A DNA stretch of 64,000 nucleotides, from the NCBI GenBank assembly GCA_902617895.1, contig CACMYJ010000001.1:164001-228000 (forward strand), given 5' to 3'. The translations under genes and the position numbers were made by a program. Below, in pieces: positions 27,073 through 36,475 of this stretch. Origin of the DNA: an uncultured Pelagibacteraceae bacterium (GTDB lineage Bacteria > Pseudomonadota > Alphaproteobacteria > Pelagibacterales > Pelagibacteraceae). Under the pieces are notes generated by a model. It was not told the origin of the DNA, did no database searches, and saw only the letters and a program-made list of their open reading frames with translations. Position 1 is the first letter of the stretch. Each line of letters opens with the position of its first letter.

Positions 27073-27438
27073 CTAACTTGAATATACAGGTTTTATCAAA
27101 CTTTTATTTTTGTATAATTTTATTAAATTTTTATAATTTTTATTAATTAAATCACGTGATCTAAATCCAATTAAAACTGCACTATTTACCAAACAAATAG
27201 CTTTAGACACTGATAATGAAATTCTAAGACTGGTAAATTTACCAGGTCCTAAATTGATAAATATTCTATGAATATCACTTATTTTAATTTTTTTTGTATT
27301 TAAAAAGTTCAAAAGTAGTTTCATAAAATTGTCAAAGTTTTCTCTACTGTTTATATGTTTGCTAGTATATGATTGTCTATCAGCAATGATCACAAAAACA
27401 ATTTCTTCATTAGCCGCATCAATTATTAAATTAATCAT
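27073..27438 (-). CDS. tsaB: Shortened TsaB (tRNA t6A biosynthesis)
   Basis: TsaB is the non-catalytic partner of TsaD in making t6A37 in tRNA. This protein has the typical N-terminal half: LIIDAANEEIVF, the HSREN-like HINSRENF, NLGPGKFTSLRISLSVSKAI and the following GFRSRDL. It is only 121 residues instead of about 200-230: nearly the whole second domain is missing, and the last residues KPVYSS resemble the family's extreme C-terminus. The N-domain that contacts TsaD is retained, so it may still work. rimI, often next to it, is absent. Confidence 0.8.
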   Translation of the reverse strand: MINLIIDAANEEIVFVIIADRQSYTSKHINSRENFDNFMKLLLNFLNTKKIKISDIHRIFINLGPGKFTSLRISLSVSKAICLVNSAVLIGFRSRDLINKNYKNLIKLYKNKSLIKPVYSS

Positions 27439-28438
27439 ATTTTTTCTATTTTTTTTAAATGCTTATGCAGATCCTGTAAATAAGAAATATGAACCAAAAG
27501 AAAAGGGAATTTTGGCCTTGATGTACCATAGATTTGATGAAAATAAATATCCCTCTACCAATATAAAAATTGATGTGTTTCAAGAACATTTAAATATTAT
27601 CAGAGAAAATAATTTCTCTTTTTTAAATCCGAAAAACTTTGAATTAGAGTTTAATAAAGTAAGTGAAGAAAAAAAAGTTTTACTTACAATTGATGATGCA
27701 TTCTCCTCTTTTTATTTGAATGCATGGCCAATTCTAAAAAAAGATAAGATCCCTTTTATTTTATTTGTTTCAACAGAGGCTGTAGGCAATAAAGGTTACA
27801 TGAGTTGGGATGAAATTATAGAGATATCAAACGAGGATTTTGTATTTATAGGAAATCACTCACATTCACATCAATATTTAGTAAAATATGAATTTGAAAA
27901 ATTTAAAAAAGATATTCTTAAATCAATAAAAATATTTGAGAAAAATCTCGGCAATAATTCTAAGTTTTTTTCATACCCATTTGGTGAGTATAGTTTAGAA
28001 CAAAAGAAATATATTACTGAAAAATTTGACTATGCTTTTGGTCAACATTCAGGAGTTATAGATTTAAATAAAGATAAATATGAGTTACCTAGATTTCCAA
28101 TAAATGAGAAGTACGGAGACCTTGAGAGATTTAAATTTTTAATTAATCTTTTGCCAATTCAATATAAAGTCATAGCTCCGGAAGAAAAATTTTTGGAAGA
28201 TACTAACAATCCACCTAAACTAGTAATAGAATTTTTTAATGATCAACCTGAAATTAATAAAATAAATTGCTTTTCAAATGAAGGTGGTGATTGGAAAAAC
28301 TCTAAACTAAATTATAAAAAAAATAAAATTGAAGTTATATTTACTGAAAAATTTTTACCAAGGAGAGGGAGAATTAATTGTTCAATGCAAGATAAAGATG
28401 GATGGAGATGGTTTGGAACTCAATTTACTCTAAATTAG
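27386..28438 (+). CDS. Secreted polysaccharide deacetylase family protein
   Basis: The mature part has a NodB-type deacetylase domain: ALMYHRFDE at its start, the catalytic metal motif TIDDAFSS, the HSHSH motif (GNHSHSHQYL), then SYPFGEYS. An N-terminal hydrophobic signal (IIKLIIFFLFFLNAYA) indicates export, so a peptidoglycan or surface glycan substrate is likely. I chose ATG 27386, giving 350 residues; this start overlaps the divergent tsaB by 53 bases. No later Met precedes the domain. The stop overlaps the convergent glucosaminidase gene by nine bases. Confidence 0.85.
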   Translation: MITKTISSLAASIIKLIIFFLFFLNAYADPVNKKYEPKEKGILALMYHRFDENKYPSTNIKIDVFQEHLNIIRENNFSFLNPKNFELEFNKVSEEKKVLLTIDDAFSSFYLNAWPILKKDKIPFILFVSTEAVGNKGYMSWDEIIEISNEDFVFIGNHSHSHQYLVKYEFEKFKKDILKSIKIFEKNLGNNSKFFSYPFGEYSLEQKKYITEKFDYAFGQHSGVIDLNKDKYELPRFPINEKYGDLERFKFLINLLPIQYKVIAPEEKFLEDTNNPPKLVIEFFNDQPEINKINCFSNEGGDWKNSKLNYKKNKIEVIFTEKFLPRRGRINCSMQDKDGWRWFGTQFTLN

Positions 28439-29512
28439 ATTCTTCATTTTTAAACTTGTTGGTAAAATATCTACATCATCAAAATCAGTTAAAGAATTCT
28501 GATTAATAATTTTTTTAAGAACTTTAGTATATTCTTTACCTGTTTCTGCATATTTTTCTAAAAAATTAACTAGTTTTAAACTATCTAACTTTTCATCATT
28601 ATCTCTTTGAATTGCTCGTTCAATTCTAAATTCTTTATAGCTAGGATGAGTATTTAAATTTCTTTGATAAGCTCTTACAGAAGCTTTCAAAATTTTAAAC
28701 TTTGCAACTTTGTGTTTTTTATCTTTTTCAACTTCTAAAGGTTTAATACCTTCACCGGACCAAGTCCACTGCCCAAATAATGCATTACCTTCTTGTGCAA
28801 ATCTCGAACTTCCCCAACCAGTTTCTTTTGCAGCTTGAGCTATTGCTAATGAAACTGGAATTTCATCCATTCTTATTTTAAGTTTTGCTAAATCACTATT
28901 TTTAATACCATATTGTTTAAATTTCAATTCAACCCATGCTTTATCACGTGATGAGGTATTATTTTTATTTAAAATTTCAAAAAGCTTTTTTCGATCAAAT
29001 CTTATTTTATGATTTTCCTCAATTATCAATGGTAGTACAATTTTAATAAATAGTTTTTTTCTTTTTTTTGGACTTTCAATATTTTTTAGTTCTTTAGGTA
29101 ATTTTGTTAATTGATTGCCTACATTGACTAATTTAGTTTTTTTAACAGTATCGAGATCATATCCATTATCTTTAAATAATTCTTCAATTGTTGAGGCGCT
29201 CAATCTTTGAGGATCCTTATCCTCTTCATCTTTTCCAAAAACATCAATGTCTTCGAAAATATTCCATGAAAATCTATCTTTTGTAGTATCTTTTATTATT
29301 TTATTTTTCTTATTTTGCTTATCTAATATTTCATTAAAACTTTGTTTTGAGGAATTAAGAACAACTTCATTCGATTTTAAATTATTTTTTATAAAACTAA
29401 TTGAATTTGGTAAAACTGAGAATACTAAAATTATAACTAAACTTGTTAACAAAGTTTTAAAAAAATTTAGATTACTATTATCTTGTTTTTTTCTAAAACT
29501 TTTTTTTTTCAT
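28430..29512 (-). CDS. Bax-like N-acetylglucosaminidase domain protein
   Basis: The 360-residue protein starts with a basic stretch and one membrane helix (LTSLVIILVFSVLPNS), a long charged linker, and a C-terminal glucosaminidase (GH73/Bax-type) domain with the signature SLAIAQAAKETGWGSSRF, which contains the catalytic Glu, and NALFGQWTW. It should cleave peptidoglycan from the periplasmic side. Its end overlaps the convergent deacetylase gene, so two wall-active enzymes are side by side. Confidence 0.85.
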   Translation of the reverse strand: MKKKSFRKKQDNSNLNFFKTLLTSLVIILVFSVLPNSISFIKNNLKSNEVVLNSSKQSFNEILDKQNKKNKIIKDTTKDRFSWNIFEDIDVFGKDEEDKDPQRLSASTIEELFKDNGYDLDTVKKTKLVNVGNQLTKLPKELKNIESPKKRKKLFIKIVLPLIIEENHKIRFDRKKLFEILNKNNTSSRDKAWVELKFKQYGIKNSDLAKLKIRMDEIPVSLAIAQAAKETGWGSSRFAQEGNALFGQWTWSGEGIKPLEVEKDKKHKVAKFKILKASVRAYQRNLNTHPSYKEFRIERAIQRDNDEKLDSLKLVNFLEKYAETGKEYTKVLKKIINQNSLTDFDDVDILPTSLKMKNLI

Positions 29513-29548
29513 GATTCTACTTAATTCTTATAATTGATAAAAGTGATA

Positions 29549-30091
29549 TTATACAGCTAAAACTTCTTTAACTTCTGGGATATAATGACAAAGTAGGTTT
29601 TGGACACCTTGTTTTAAAGTTAAAGTAGAAGATGGACATCCAGAACAGCTACCTTTTAAAATAACGGTAACTTTTCCATCTTTAAATTCTTTAAATGTTA
29701 TGTCTCCACCATCTCTTGCTACAGCTGGCCTAATTTTTGTTTCTAATATTTTAATAATTTTATTTTCAATTTCACCATAATCATTACTATCGTCTAATTC
29801 TGACTTTTTATTTATAATAAACTCATTACCTTCATCATAGAATTCATTTAAATGTGAAATAACAATATGCTTTATATTTTCCCATTTTTCATCTTGGATT
29901 TTATTAATTGATAGAAAATCTTCACTCAAAAATATTCCTGTAACACCATTAATTGATAAAATATTTTTTAATAAAGGAATTTCTGTTTGGTTCACATTTA
30001 AAAATTCATAAGGCCCATCGTTTGAAACTCTTTTACCTGGAAGGAATTTAAGAGAATTTGGGTTTGGGGTTTCTTGAGTTTGGATAAACAT
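29549..30091 (-). CDS. NfuA-type iron-sulfur cluster carrier
   Basis: The 180-residue protein has an N-terminal Nfu_N domain (MFIQTQETPNPNSLKFLPG) and a C-terminal NifU-like domain with the cluster-binding CSGCPSS motif. Such proteins carry 4Fe-4S clusters to targets such as MiaB or aconitase. The start is well supported by the family-typical first residues. It follows trpS on the same strand. Confidence 0.93.
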   Translation of the reverse strand: MFIQTQETPNPNSLKFLPGKRVSNDGPYEFLNVNQTEIPLLKNILSINGVTGIFLSEDFLSINKIQDEKWENIKHIVISHLNEFYDEGNEFIINKKSELDDSNDYGEIENKIIKILETKIRPAVARDGGDITFKEFKDGKVTVILKGSCSGCPSSTLTLKQGVQNLLCHYIPEVKEVLAV

Positions 30092-30129
30092 ACACCTTAT
30101 ATAGCCATAAATTTTTAAATTTAAAGAAT

Positions 30130-31131
30130 TTAAAAACCTATTATTTTCTTCATTTCTTTTATTTTTTTTCCTGCGATTTCTTCAGCCTTATTTGCTCCTT
30201 CTACAAGAACTTTATCTAAATAATTTTGATCATTGACCAATTTTTTTATCTCATCAGAAATTGGGGAAATCTTACTTAATAGAACTTCAGCTAATTGACT
30301 TTTTAGATCTGAAAAATTTTTCCCCTCAAATTCATCTATGGTTTTATCTAAAGTTTGATCTGAAATACTTGAATAGATTCCAAGAAGATTTTTAGCTTCC
30401 AATCTATCTTTTAATTTTTGATATTCATTAGGAATTGGCAAAGAGTCAGTTTTTGCTTTTTTAATTTTATTGATAATTTCATCTTTAGTATCAGTTAAAT
30501 TAATTCTACTTAGATCTGATGGATCTGATTTGCTCATTTTTTTTAAGCCATCTTTTAAACTCATTATTCTTGAAAAATTTTTTTTTATTAATGGCTCTGG
30601 AACCCTTAAAAAATCTTCACAGTCAAAATCTTTATTAAACTTCTGAGCTATGTCTCTTGTTAATTCTAAATGTTGTTTCTGATCTTCTCCAACAGGTACA
30701 TGCGTAGCATCATAAAGTAATATATCACTAGCCATTAATATAGGATAAATATACAAACCAACTGAAGCCTTTTCCTTATCCTTTCCAGCTTTTTCTTTAA
30801 ATTGTGTCATTCTATTAAGCCAACCCATTGGAGCCATACAACTCAAAATCCATGAGCCCTCTGCATGTGCATGAACTTTTGATTGATTAAAAATAATACT
30901 TTTACTTGGATCAATACCGCTTGCTATAAATGTTGCGGCGGTTTCACGAATATTATTAGTTAATTGATCTTTATCTTGCTTAACAGTTATTGCATGTAAA
31001 TCTACAACACAAAAAATACATTCATTTTGATTATCATTATTTAAATCTACAAAATTTTTAATAGCTCCAAGGTAATTACCTAAATGTAGATTGCCAGTAG
31101 GCTGAACACCAGAGAATATTTTTTTGGACAT
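30130..31131 (-). CDS. trpS: Tryptophanyl-tRNA synthetase
   Basis: This class I synthetase charges tRNA-Trp. The 333-residue protein has the HIGH-type motif in GVQPTGNLHLGNYLGA, the substrate segment PVGEDQKQHLELTRD and the KMSKS loop (LKKMSKSDPSDLSRI). Length is normal. It begins three bases after the murJ stop, on the same strand. Confidence 0.97.
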   Translation of the reverse strand: MSKKIFSGVQPTGNLHLGNYLGAIKNFVDLNNDNQNECIFCVVDLHAITVKQDKDQLTNNIRETAATFIASGIDPSKSIIFNQSKVHAHAEGSWILSCMAPMGWLNRMTQFKEKAGKDKEKASVGLYIYPILMASDILLYDATHVPVGEDQKQHLELTRDIAQKFNKDFDCEDFLRVPEPLIKKNFSRIMSLKDGLKKMSKSDPSDLSRINLTDTKDEIINKIKKAKTDSLPIPNEYQKLKDRLEAKNLLGIYSSISDQTLDKTIDEFEGKNFSDLKSQLAEVLLSKISPISDEIKKLVNDQNYLDKVLVEGANKAEEIAGKKIKEMKKIIGF

Positions 31132-31134
31132 TTT

Positions 31135-32664
31135 TTAATACTTTAAATTAATATCTGAAATTTTAAAGGCTTTTATAATAATTGAAATTCCAATGTATGA
31201 AACAAAAGTTGATAAAACAATCAAAAGAATAAAAATAAATTTATAATTATTTATATAGACTAATGAGCTTTCTAAAAGATTTATTAAAAAATAAAATACG
31301 AAAATTGCAATTATGTTTGAGAAAATAATTTTTGATATTTGAATAATAAAATTTGAACTAAATTTAAAGTAATTTTTATTAATTACAAAGACTAATAAGA
31401 TAATTCCATTAAACCATGATGAGATAGTGGTTGCAATTGGTATTATAATAAATCCAACCTTTGAAAAAAACATCAAACTAATTGTGATATTTAAAATTAC
31501 AGAAATCAAAGAATATTTAAATGGTGTTTTAGTATCATTTCTTGCAAACAAAAAAGTTGAAAATATTTTGATCAAAGAAAATGCTGGAAGCCCAAAAGAA
31601 AAATAGAATAAAGCTTTTGCAGAATTATTAACACTTACCCTATCGAAAGAACCATATCCAAATAAAGCAGATGTTATTTGCTCTGAACCAATGATTAGAG
31701 CAAGTGATGCAGGTAAACTTAAAAATAAACTCAATTCTAAAGCTTTATTCTGTAACTCTCTCGTTTTTAATGAGTTATTACTTTTAATATGTCTACTTAA
31801 GTTTGGAAGTATCACAGTACCTATAGCAATACCAGCTATCGCTAGATTTATCTGATAAATTCTATCTGCATAATATAAGTATGAAACAGCACTTGCTTGA
31901 AATGAAGCAATAATTGTTCCAACTAAGATATTTATTTGAGTTACACCTGATGAAAATATGCTTGGTAAAAGTTTACTAAAAAAGTTTTTAACTTTATCGT
32001 TAATTTTAAAATTAAAGTTTATTTTTATTACAAAATATTTTTTTACAAATATTAATAAAAAAATAAATTGTAGGAGCCCTGCAATCGTAACAGTGTAAGA
32101 TAAGTAATAAACCAAATTATCATTTAAATTTTCAGCATATAGTAAACAAATTATTAACAATATATTCAGAATTATTGGTGCTGCAGCTGCGGCAGCAAAT
32201 TTATTATGTGAGTTTAAAATTGCTGAAAAAAAAGATGCAAGACTAATAAAAAATAAAAAAGGAAATGTAATTCTAGTTAGGTCAATTGCAATATTTAATT
32301 TTTCTGGGTCATTTGAAAATCCTGGTGCAATTATTTTAATAAAAGCTGGCATAAATATTTCAATTATTAAGATCGTAAAGAACAGGCCTAATAACAATAA
32401 ATTAAAAATTGTACTTGCAAAAGAGCTTGCATTTTTTTTTGTTTTAAGAAGTTCTGAGGAATAAGAGGGAACAAATGCAGCATTAAAAGTTCCCTCTGAA
32501 AATAATCTTCTAAAAGTATTTGGGATTCTAAAGGCTACAAAAAAAGCATCTGCTAAAGGTCCCGAACCAAGGTATATTGCTATGAAAAAGTCTCTTATGT
32601 AACCAAGAACTCTACTTAACAAAACAAATAGACTAAATGTGCTTGTTGACTTAATGAGGTTCAT
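31135..32664 (-). CDS. murJ: Lipid II flippase MurJ
   Basis: MurJ (MviN) moves lipid II across the inner membrane for peptidoglycan synthesis. The 509-residue protein has about 14 predicted membrane helices and the conserved N-terminus LLSRVLGYIRDFFIA, followed by GPLADAFFVAFRIPN and RRLFSEGTFNAAFVP. It is divergent from maeB with 49 bases between starts. Confidence 0.95.
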   Translation of the reverse strand: MNLIKSTSTFSLFVLLSRVLGYIRDFFIAIYLGSGPLADAFFVAFRIPNTFRRLFSEGTFNAAFVPSYSSELLKTKKNASSFASTIFNLLLLGLFFTILIIEIFMPAFIKIIAPGFSNDPEKLNIAIDLTRITFPFLFFISLASFFSAILNSHNKFAAAAAAPIILNILLIICLLYAENLNDNLVYYLSYTVTIAGLLQFIFLLIFVKKYFVIKINFNFKINDKVKNFFSKLLPSIFSSGVTQINILVGTIIASFQASAVSYLYYADRIYQINLAIAGIAIGTVILPNLSRHIKSNNSLKTRELQNKALELSLFLSLPASLALIIGSEQITSALFGYGSFDRVSVNNSAKALFYFSFGLPAFSLIKIFSTFLFARNDTKTPFKYSLISVILNITISLMFFSKVGFIIIPIATTISSWFNGIILLVFVINKNYFKFSSNFIIQISKIIFSNIIAIFVFYFLINLLESSLVYINNYKFIFILLIVLSTFVSYIGISIIIKAFKISDINLKY

Positions 32665-32713
32665 AAATCATATTAGTCTTAAATTTACCTTAATAGTATA
32701 TTTAATTTACCTA

Positions 32714-34996
32714 ATGAAAAAAAACAAAATTGAACATTATTCAGATAAAGAGGCTCTTGAATTTCATAATTCAAATAAATCTGGCAAGATTGAGATAAAT
32801 TCATCAAAACCAATGACATCAAAAAGAGACTTGGCTTTAGCTTACTCTCCAGGTGTGGCAGCTCCAGTAAAAGAGATTTTTAAAAATCCAGAGCGAGCAT
32901 ATGATTATACTACTAAAGGAAATTTGGTTGCAGTGATAAGTAACGGATCTGCAATCTTAGGATTGGGTAATTTAGGAGCAATTGCATCAAAACCTGTAAT
33001 GGAAGGTAAAGCGGTATTATTTAAAAGATTTGCAGATATAGATGCTATTGATTTAGAAATTGATAGTAAAGATCCTGAAGAAATAGTTAATAGTATAAAA
33101 AATTTTGCTGTAAGTTTTGGAGGTATAAATCTTGAGGATATTGCTGCCCCAGAGTGTTTTATTATTGAGGAAAATTTAAAAAAAATACTTGATATACCTG
33201 TTTTTCATGATGACCAACATGGAACAGCAATTATAACATCAGCGGCACTCATTAATTCAATACATATCACTAAAAAAATAATTTCTAAAATAAAAGTTGT
33301 TGTAAACGGTGCTGGAGCATCTGCTATGGCTTGCTCAGATTTATTTATAAAATTAGGAGTAAAAAAACAAAATTTGACAATGATTGATAGCAAAGGTGTA
33401 ATTAGTTTAGATAGAAAAGGATTAAATAAGTGGAAATTAAAATATGCAAAAAAAACAAAGGATACAACTCTAAGTGATGCATTAAAAAATGCGGATGTTT
33501 TTTTAGGACTATCATCAGCAGGTATCCTAAAAAAAGAAATGATTAAACAAATGGCAAAAAACCCAATTATATTTGCATGTGCTAACCCAGATCCAGAAAT
33601 ATTACCAGAGGAAGCTTATAAGATTAGAAAAGACGCAATAATAGCAACTGGTAGATCAGATTATGCAAACCAGGTTAATAACTTAATAGGTTTTCCATAT
33701 ATATTTAGAGGAGCACTTGATGTAAGAGCAAAAACTATAAATGAAGAAATGAAAATTTCTGCAGCTAATGCGATTGCTAAATTAGCCAGAGAAAGAGTTC
33801 CCGATGAAGTAGCTGCAGCTATGGGAGGGGATAGACCCAAATATGGTAAAGATTACATTATTCCATCTACCTTTGACCCAAGATTAATAAGTGTAATCCC
33901 AGTAGCGGTGGCAAAAGCTGCAATAAAAAGTGGAGTTGCTAGAAAAAAAATTGAAGATTTTAACTTGTACTCTGAACAATTAAAACAAAGATTGGATCCA
34001 TCAGTAACTATTCTTCAAGGTATAAATTCTAAAATTAAAAAAAATCAAAAAACTGTTGTATTTGCCGATGGTGAAGATGAAAATACACTTAAGTCTGCAA
34101 TTGCATTTAAAAATGGTGGTCTAGGAACTCCAATAATTGTTGCAAAAGAGAGTGTTGTCAAACAAAGACTAAAAGAAATTGGTTATGGAGAGAACCTAGA
34201 TATTAAAATTGTAAATTCTACTGATAAAAAATTGAGAACAAAGTATGTAAAATTTCTTTTTAAAAAATTGCATAGAAATGAAGGTTTACTTGAGAGAGAT
34301 TGTGATAGGATGATTAGAAATGACAGAGTTATTTGGTCATCATGTATGGTTGCGTGTGGTGATGCAGATGCAATGGTTACAGGTAATACTAGAAGATATT
34401 CTCAATCACTTGAAAAAATAAAAAAAGTAATCCCTCCTAGAAAAGGAGAAATAATGTTTGGATTAAATATGATGGTAAGCAAAGGTAAAACTGTTTTTAT
34501 TGGTGATACCTCAGTTAATGAGTATCCTTCTTCTGAAGAATTAGCTGATATAGCAATTTCATCTGCAAGAGTTGCTAGATTATTTGGATTTGATCCTAAG
34601 GTGGCATTTTTATCTCATTCAACATTTGGGCAACCGATAACTAGTAGAACAAAACACATAAGAGATGCAGTTGAAATATTAAAGAATAGAAAAGTGGATT
34701 TTAAATTTGATGGTGACATGCAGCCCGATGTTGCTCTTAATGATGAATACTCTGATTTGTATCCATTTTCAGAAATAGTAGGAAGTGCAAATATTTTAAT
34801 AATGCCAGGTCAACATAGTGCAGCAATTTCTAATAAAATAATGAAATCATTAGGAGGTGCTAAAGTTATTGGTCCACTATTAATAGGCCTAGCTCAACCA
34901 ATAGAAATTGCTCCATTAAGATCTTCTACTTCAGAAATATTAGATTTAGCATCAGTTGCAGCTTATTCTGCAGGTGTAATTAAATATGAAAAATAA
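32714..34996 (+). CDS. maeB: NADP-dependent malic enzyme with phosphotransacetylase-like domain
   Basis: MaeB decarboxylates malate to pyruvate with reduction of NADP. The 760-residue protein has the malic N-domain (AYSPGVAAPVKEI, FHDDQHGTA), the NAD(P)-binding domain (VVNGAGASAMA), and a C-terminal PTA-like domain from about residue 430, which in this family acts in allosteric control and lacks transacetylase activity. I chose ATG 32714; a longer frame from 32639 would read through the murJ start region. It is divergent from murJ. Confidence 0.95.
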   Translation: MKKNKIEHYSDKEALEFHNSNKSGKIEINSSKPMTSKRDLALAYSPGVAAPVKEIFKNPERAYDYTTKGNLVAVISNGSAILGLGNLGAIASKPVMEGKAVLFKRFADIDAIDLEIDSKDPEEIVNSIKNFAVSFGGINLEDIAAPECFIIEENLKKILDIPVFHDDQHGTAIITSAALINSIHITKKIISKIKVVVNGAGASAMACSDLFIKLGVKKQNLTMIDSKGVISLDRKGLNKWKLKYAKKTKDTTLSDALKNADVFLGLSSAGILKKEMIKQMAKNPIIFACANPDPEILPEEAYKIRKDAIIATGRSDYANQVNNLIGFPYIFRGALDVRAKTINEEMKISAANAIAKLARERVPDEVAAAMGGDRPKYGKDYIIPSTFDPRLISVIPVAVAKAAIKSGVARKKIEDFNLYSEQLKQRLDPSVTILQGINSKIKKNQKTVVFADGEDENTLKSAIAFKNGGLGTPIIVAKESVVKQRLKEIGYGENLDIKIVNSTDKKLRTKYVKFLFKKLHRNEGLLERDCDRMIRNDRVIWSSCMVACGDADAMVTGNTRRYSQSLEKIKKVIPPRKGEIMFGLNMMVSKGKTVFIGDTSVNEYPSSEELADIAISSARVARLFGFDPKVAFLSHSTFGQPITSRTKHIRDAVEILKNRKVDFKFDGDMQPDVALNDEYSDLYPFSEIVGSANILIMPGQHSAAISNKIMKSLGGAKVIGPLLIGLAQPIEIAPLRSSTSEILDLASVAAYSAGVIKYEK

Positions 34997-35004
34997 AATA
35001 TTTA

Positions 35005-35598
35005 TTATTTTTTAACAACTCTCAAATCATCAACTAAAAAAATACTTGTCACTACATCCTCAACGTCTAAAATTTGTTTAGCTTCTTTAATTACTTCATC
35101 TCTCTCAGTTTTATCTTGTGCTATCCCATAAACATAAATTTTTTTCTTATAAGTATCTATATTATAATTAACTGCTTTTATTTTTTTACTCCCAATTAAA
35201 GCTGCCCTCAGTTGAGATGTGATTAGCAAGTCTTTTGCAGATCTTTTGAAATTAAATTCCTCTTTAATTTGTAAATCATTATTTACAGATCTAGCACCTT
35301 TTATTTCCCAAGCTAACTTTGTAATTTTTAGTTTGTCCTCAACAGCATTTACTTTTCCAGTCAAAAATATTCTTCCATCAAGTACCTTAGTTTTAACAGA
35401 GATAATGTAACTTTTATCAGCAGATAATAATCTTGCTCTTAGATTTTGTTGCATTAATGAGTCGTCAATTTGAGTACCTAAACTTCTTGGATCTAAAGCA
35501 ATAGAAACTCCAGTTCCTAAAACACCAGTAGAAGAATAACCAACGCAACTCGTAAGAATTATTAAACTAAATATTATAATAATTTTTTTAATTTTCAT
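35005..35598 (-). CDS. BON-domain outer-membrane lipoprotein (YraP/DolP-like)
   Basis: The 197-residue protein has a lipoprotein signal with the lipobox LTSC near residue 18, then two BON domains (about 40-110 and 115-190). The relatives YraP/DolP maintain outer-membrane integrity. Its neighbours rsmI and an LpoA-like gene match the yraL-yraM-(yraN)-yraP group of other Proteobacteria, which supports the assignment. The start overlaps the rsmI stop by 11 bases. Confidence 0.88.
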   Translation of the reverse strand: MKIKKIIIIFSLIILTSCVGYSSTGVLGTGVSIALDPRSLGTQIDDSLMQQNLRARLLSADKSYIISVKTKVLDGRIFLTGKVNAVEDKLKITKLAWEIKGARSVNNDLQIKEEFNFKRSAKDLLITSQLRAALIGSKKIKAVNYNIDTYKKKIYVYGIAQDKTERDEVIKEAKQILDVEDVVTSIFLVDDLRVVKK

Positions 35599-36439
35599 TT
35601 TTTATTTCAAGACAATAATTGTATATAAGTTTTTTGGAAATCTCTCTATCTTCTGAAACTTTTTTCACAATATCTTTAATAGACATTTTTTTGATTAGTT
35701 TATTAATTTTTTTTTTATCTGATTCTTCAAGTTCTTTAAAACTTAATTTTTCTTTTTTTGTTTCAGAAATAACAACAGTTATCTCTCCTTTTCTTGAAAA
35801 ATTTACATTTGATAATTCATTTACTGAGGTTCTGATATATTCCTCATGATATTTTGTAATTTCCCTACATATTAATATATCTCTGCTCAAAAAAAATTCC
35901 TTAATATCTTCAATTCTTTTATTCAATTTATTTGGTGATATAAAAAATACAATTGAACCCTCAAGGGTTGATAAATTTTTAAATAATTTTTTTATTTGAT
36001 TATCTTTTTCTGGAAGAAATCCACAAAAATAAAAATTGTCGGAAAAACCGCTTACTGATAATGCAGCACTAACTGCAGATGCTCCAGGTATAGGAAAAAT
36101 ATTAATTTCATTTTTTCTGCATTCTTTAACTAAAATTCTTCCAGGATCTGAAACAGTAGGTGTGCCAGCATCTGAAACAAGCGATACAATTTTGTTATTT
36201 TTCAAAATTTGTATAACTTTTTCTAAATTTTTATTTTCATTAAACTTATGATTTGAAACAAGTTTGTTATTTATTTCAAACTTCTGAAGGATTTTTTTTG
36301 TAACTCTAGTATCCTCACATAAAATTAAATCTGATTGCTGTAAAATCTTAATTGCTCTAAAAGAAATATCTCCCATATTTCCTATAGGAGTAGCAACACA
36401 ATATAGCCCAGGTTTAAATTTATTGTTGTTTAAATTCAT
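35588..36439 (-). CDS. rsmI: 16S rRNA (cytidine-2'-O)-methyltransferase RsmI
   Basis: RsmI methylates the 2'-O of C1402 in 16S rRNA. The 283-residue SAM-dependent tetrapyrrole-methylase-fold protein has LYCVATPIGNMGDISFRA at the start, the VSDAGTPTVSDPG loop and IPGASAVSAALSVSG. It is divergent from the LpoA-like gene across 36 bases. Confidence 0.95.
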   Translation of the reverse strand: MNLNNNKFKPGLYCVATPIGNMGDISFRAIKILQQSDLILCEDTRVTKKILQKFEINNKLVSNHKFNENKNLEKVIQILKNNKIVSLVSDAGTPTVSDPGRILVKECRKNEINIFPIPGASAVSAALSVSGFSDNFYFCGFLPEKDNQIKKLFKNLSTLEGSIVFFISPNKLNKRIEDIKEFFLSRDILICREITKYHEEYIRTSVNELSNVNFSRKGEITVVISETKKEKLSFKELEESDKKKINKLIKKMSIKDIVKKVSEDREISKKLIYNYCLEIKNEN

Positions 36440-36475
36440 ATGGATTCTTTATTTAAATATATTATTAAAACTTAA

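Noticed and set aside
27152..27161. CACGTGA sequence resembling a parS core in tsaB (another at 28942-28952)
   Set aside because: Only the central CACGTG is present; the flanking TTT/AAA needed for parS is missing.
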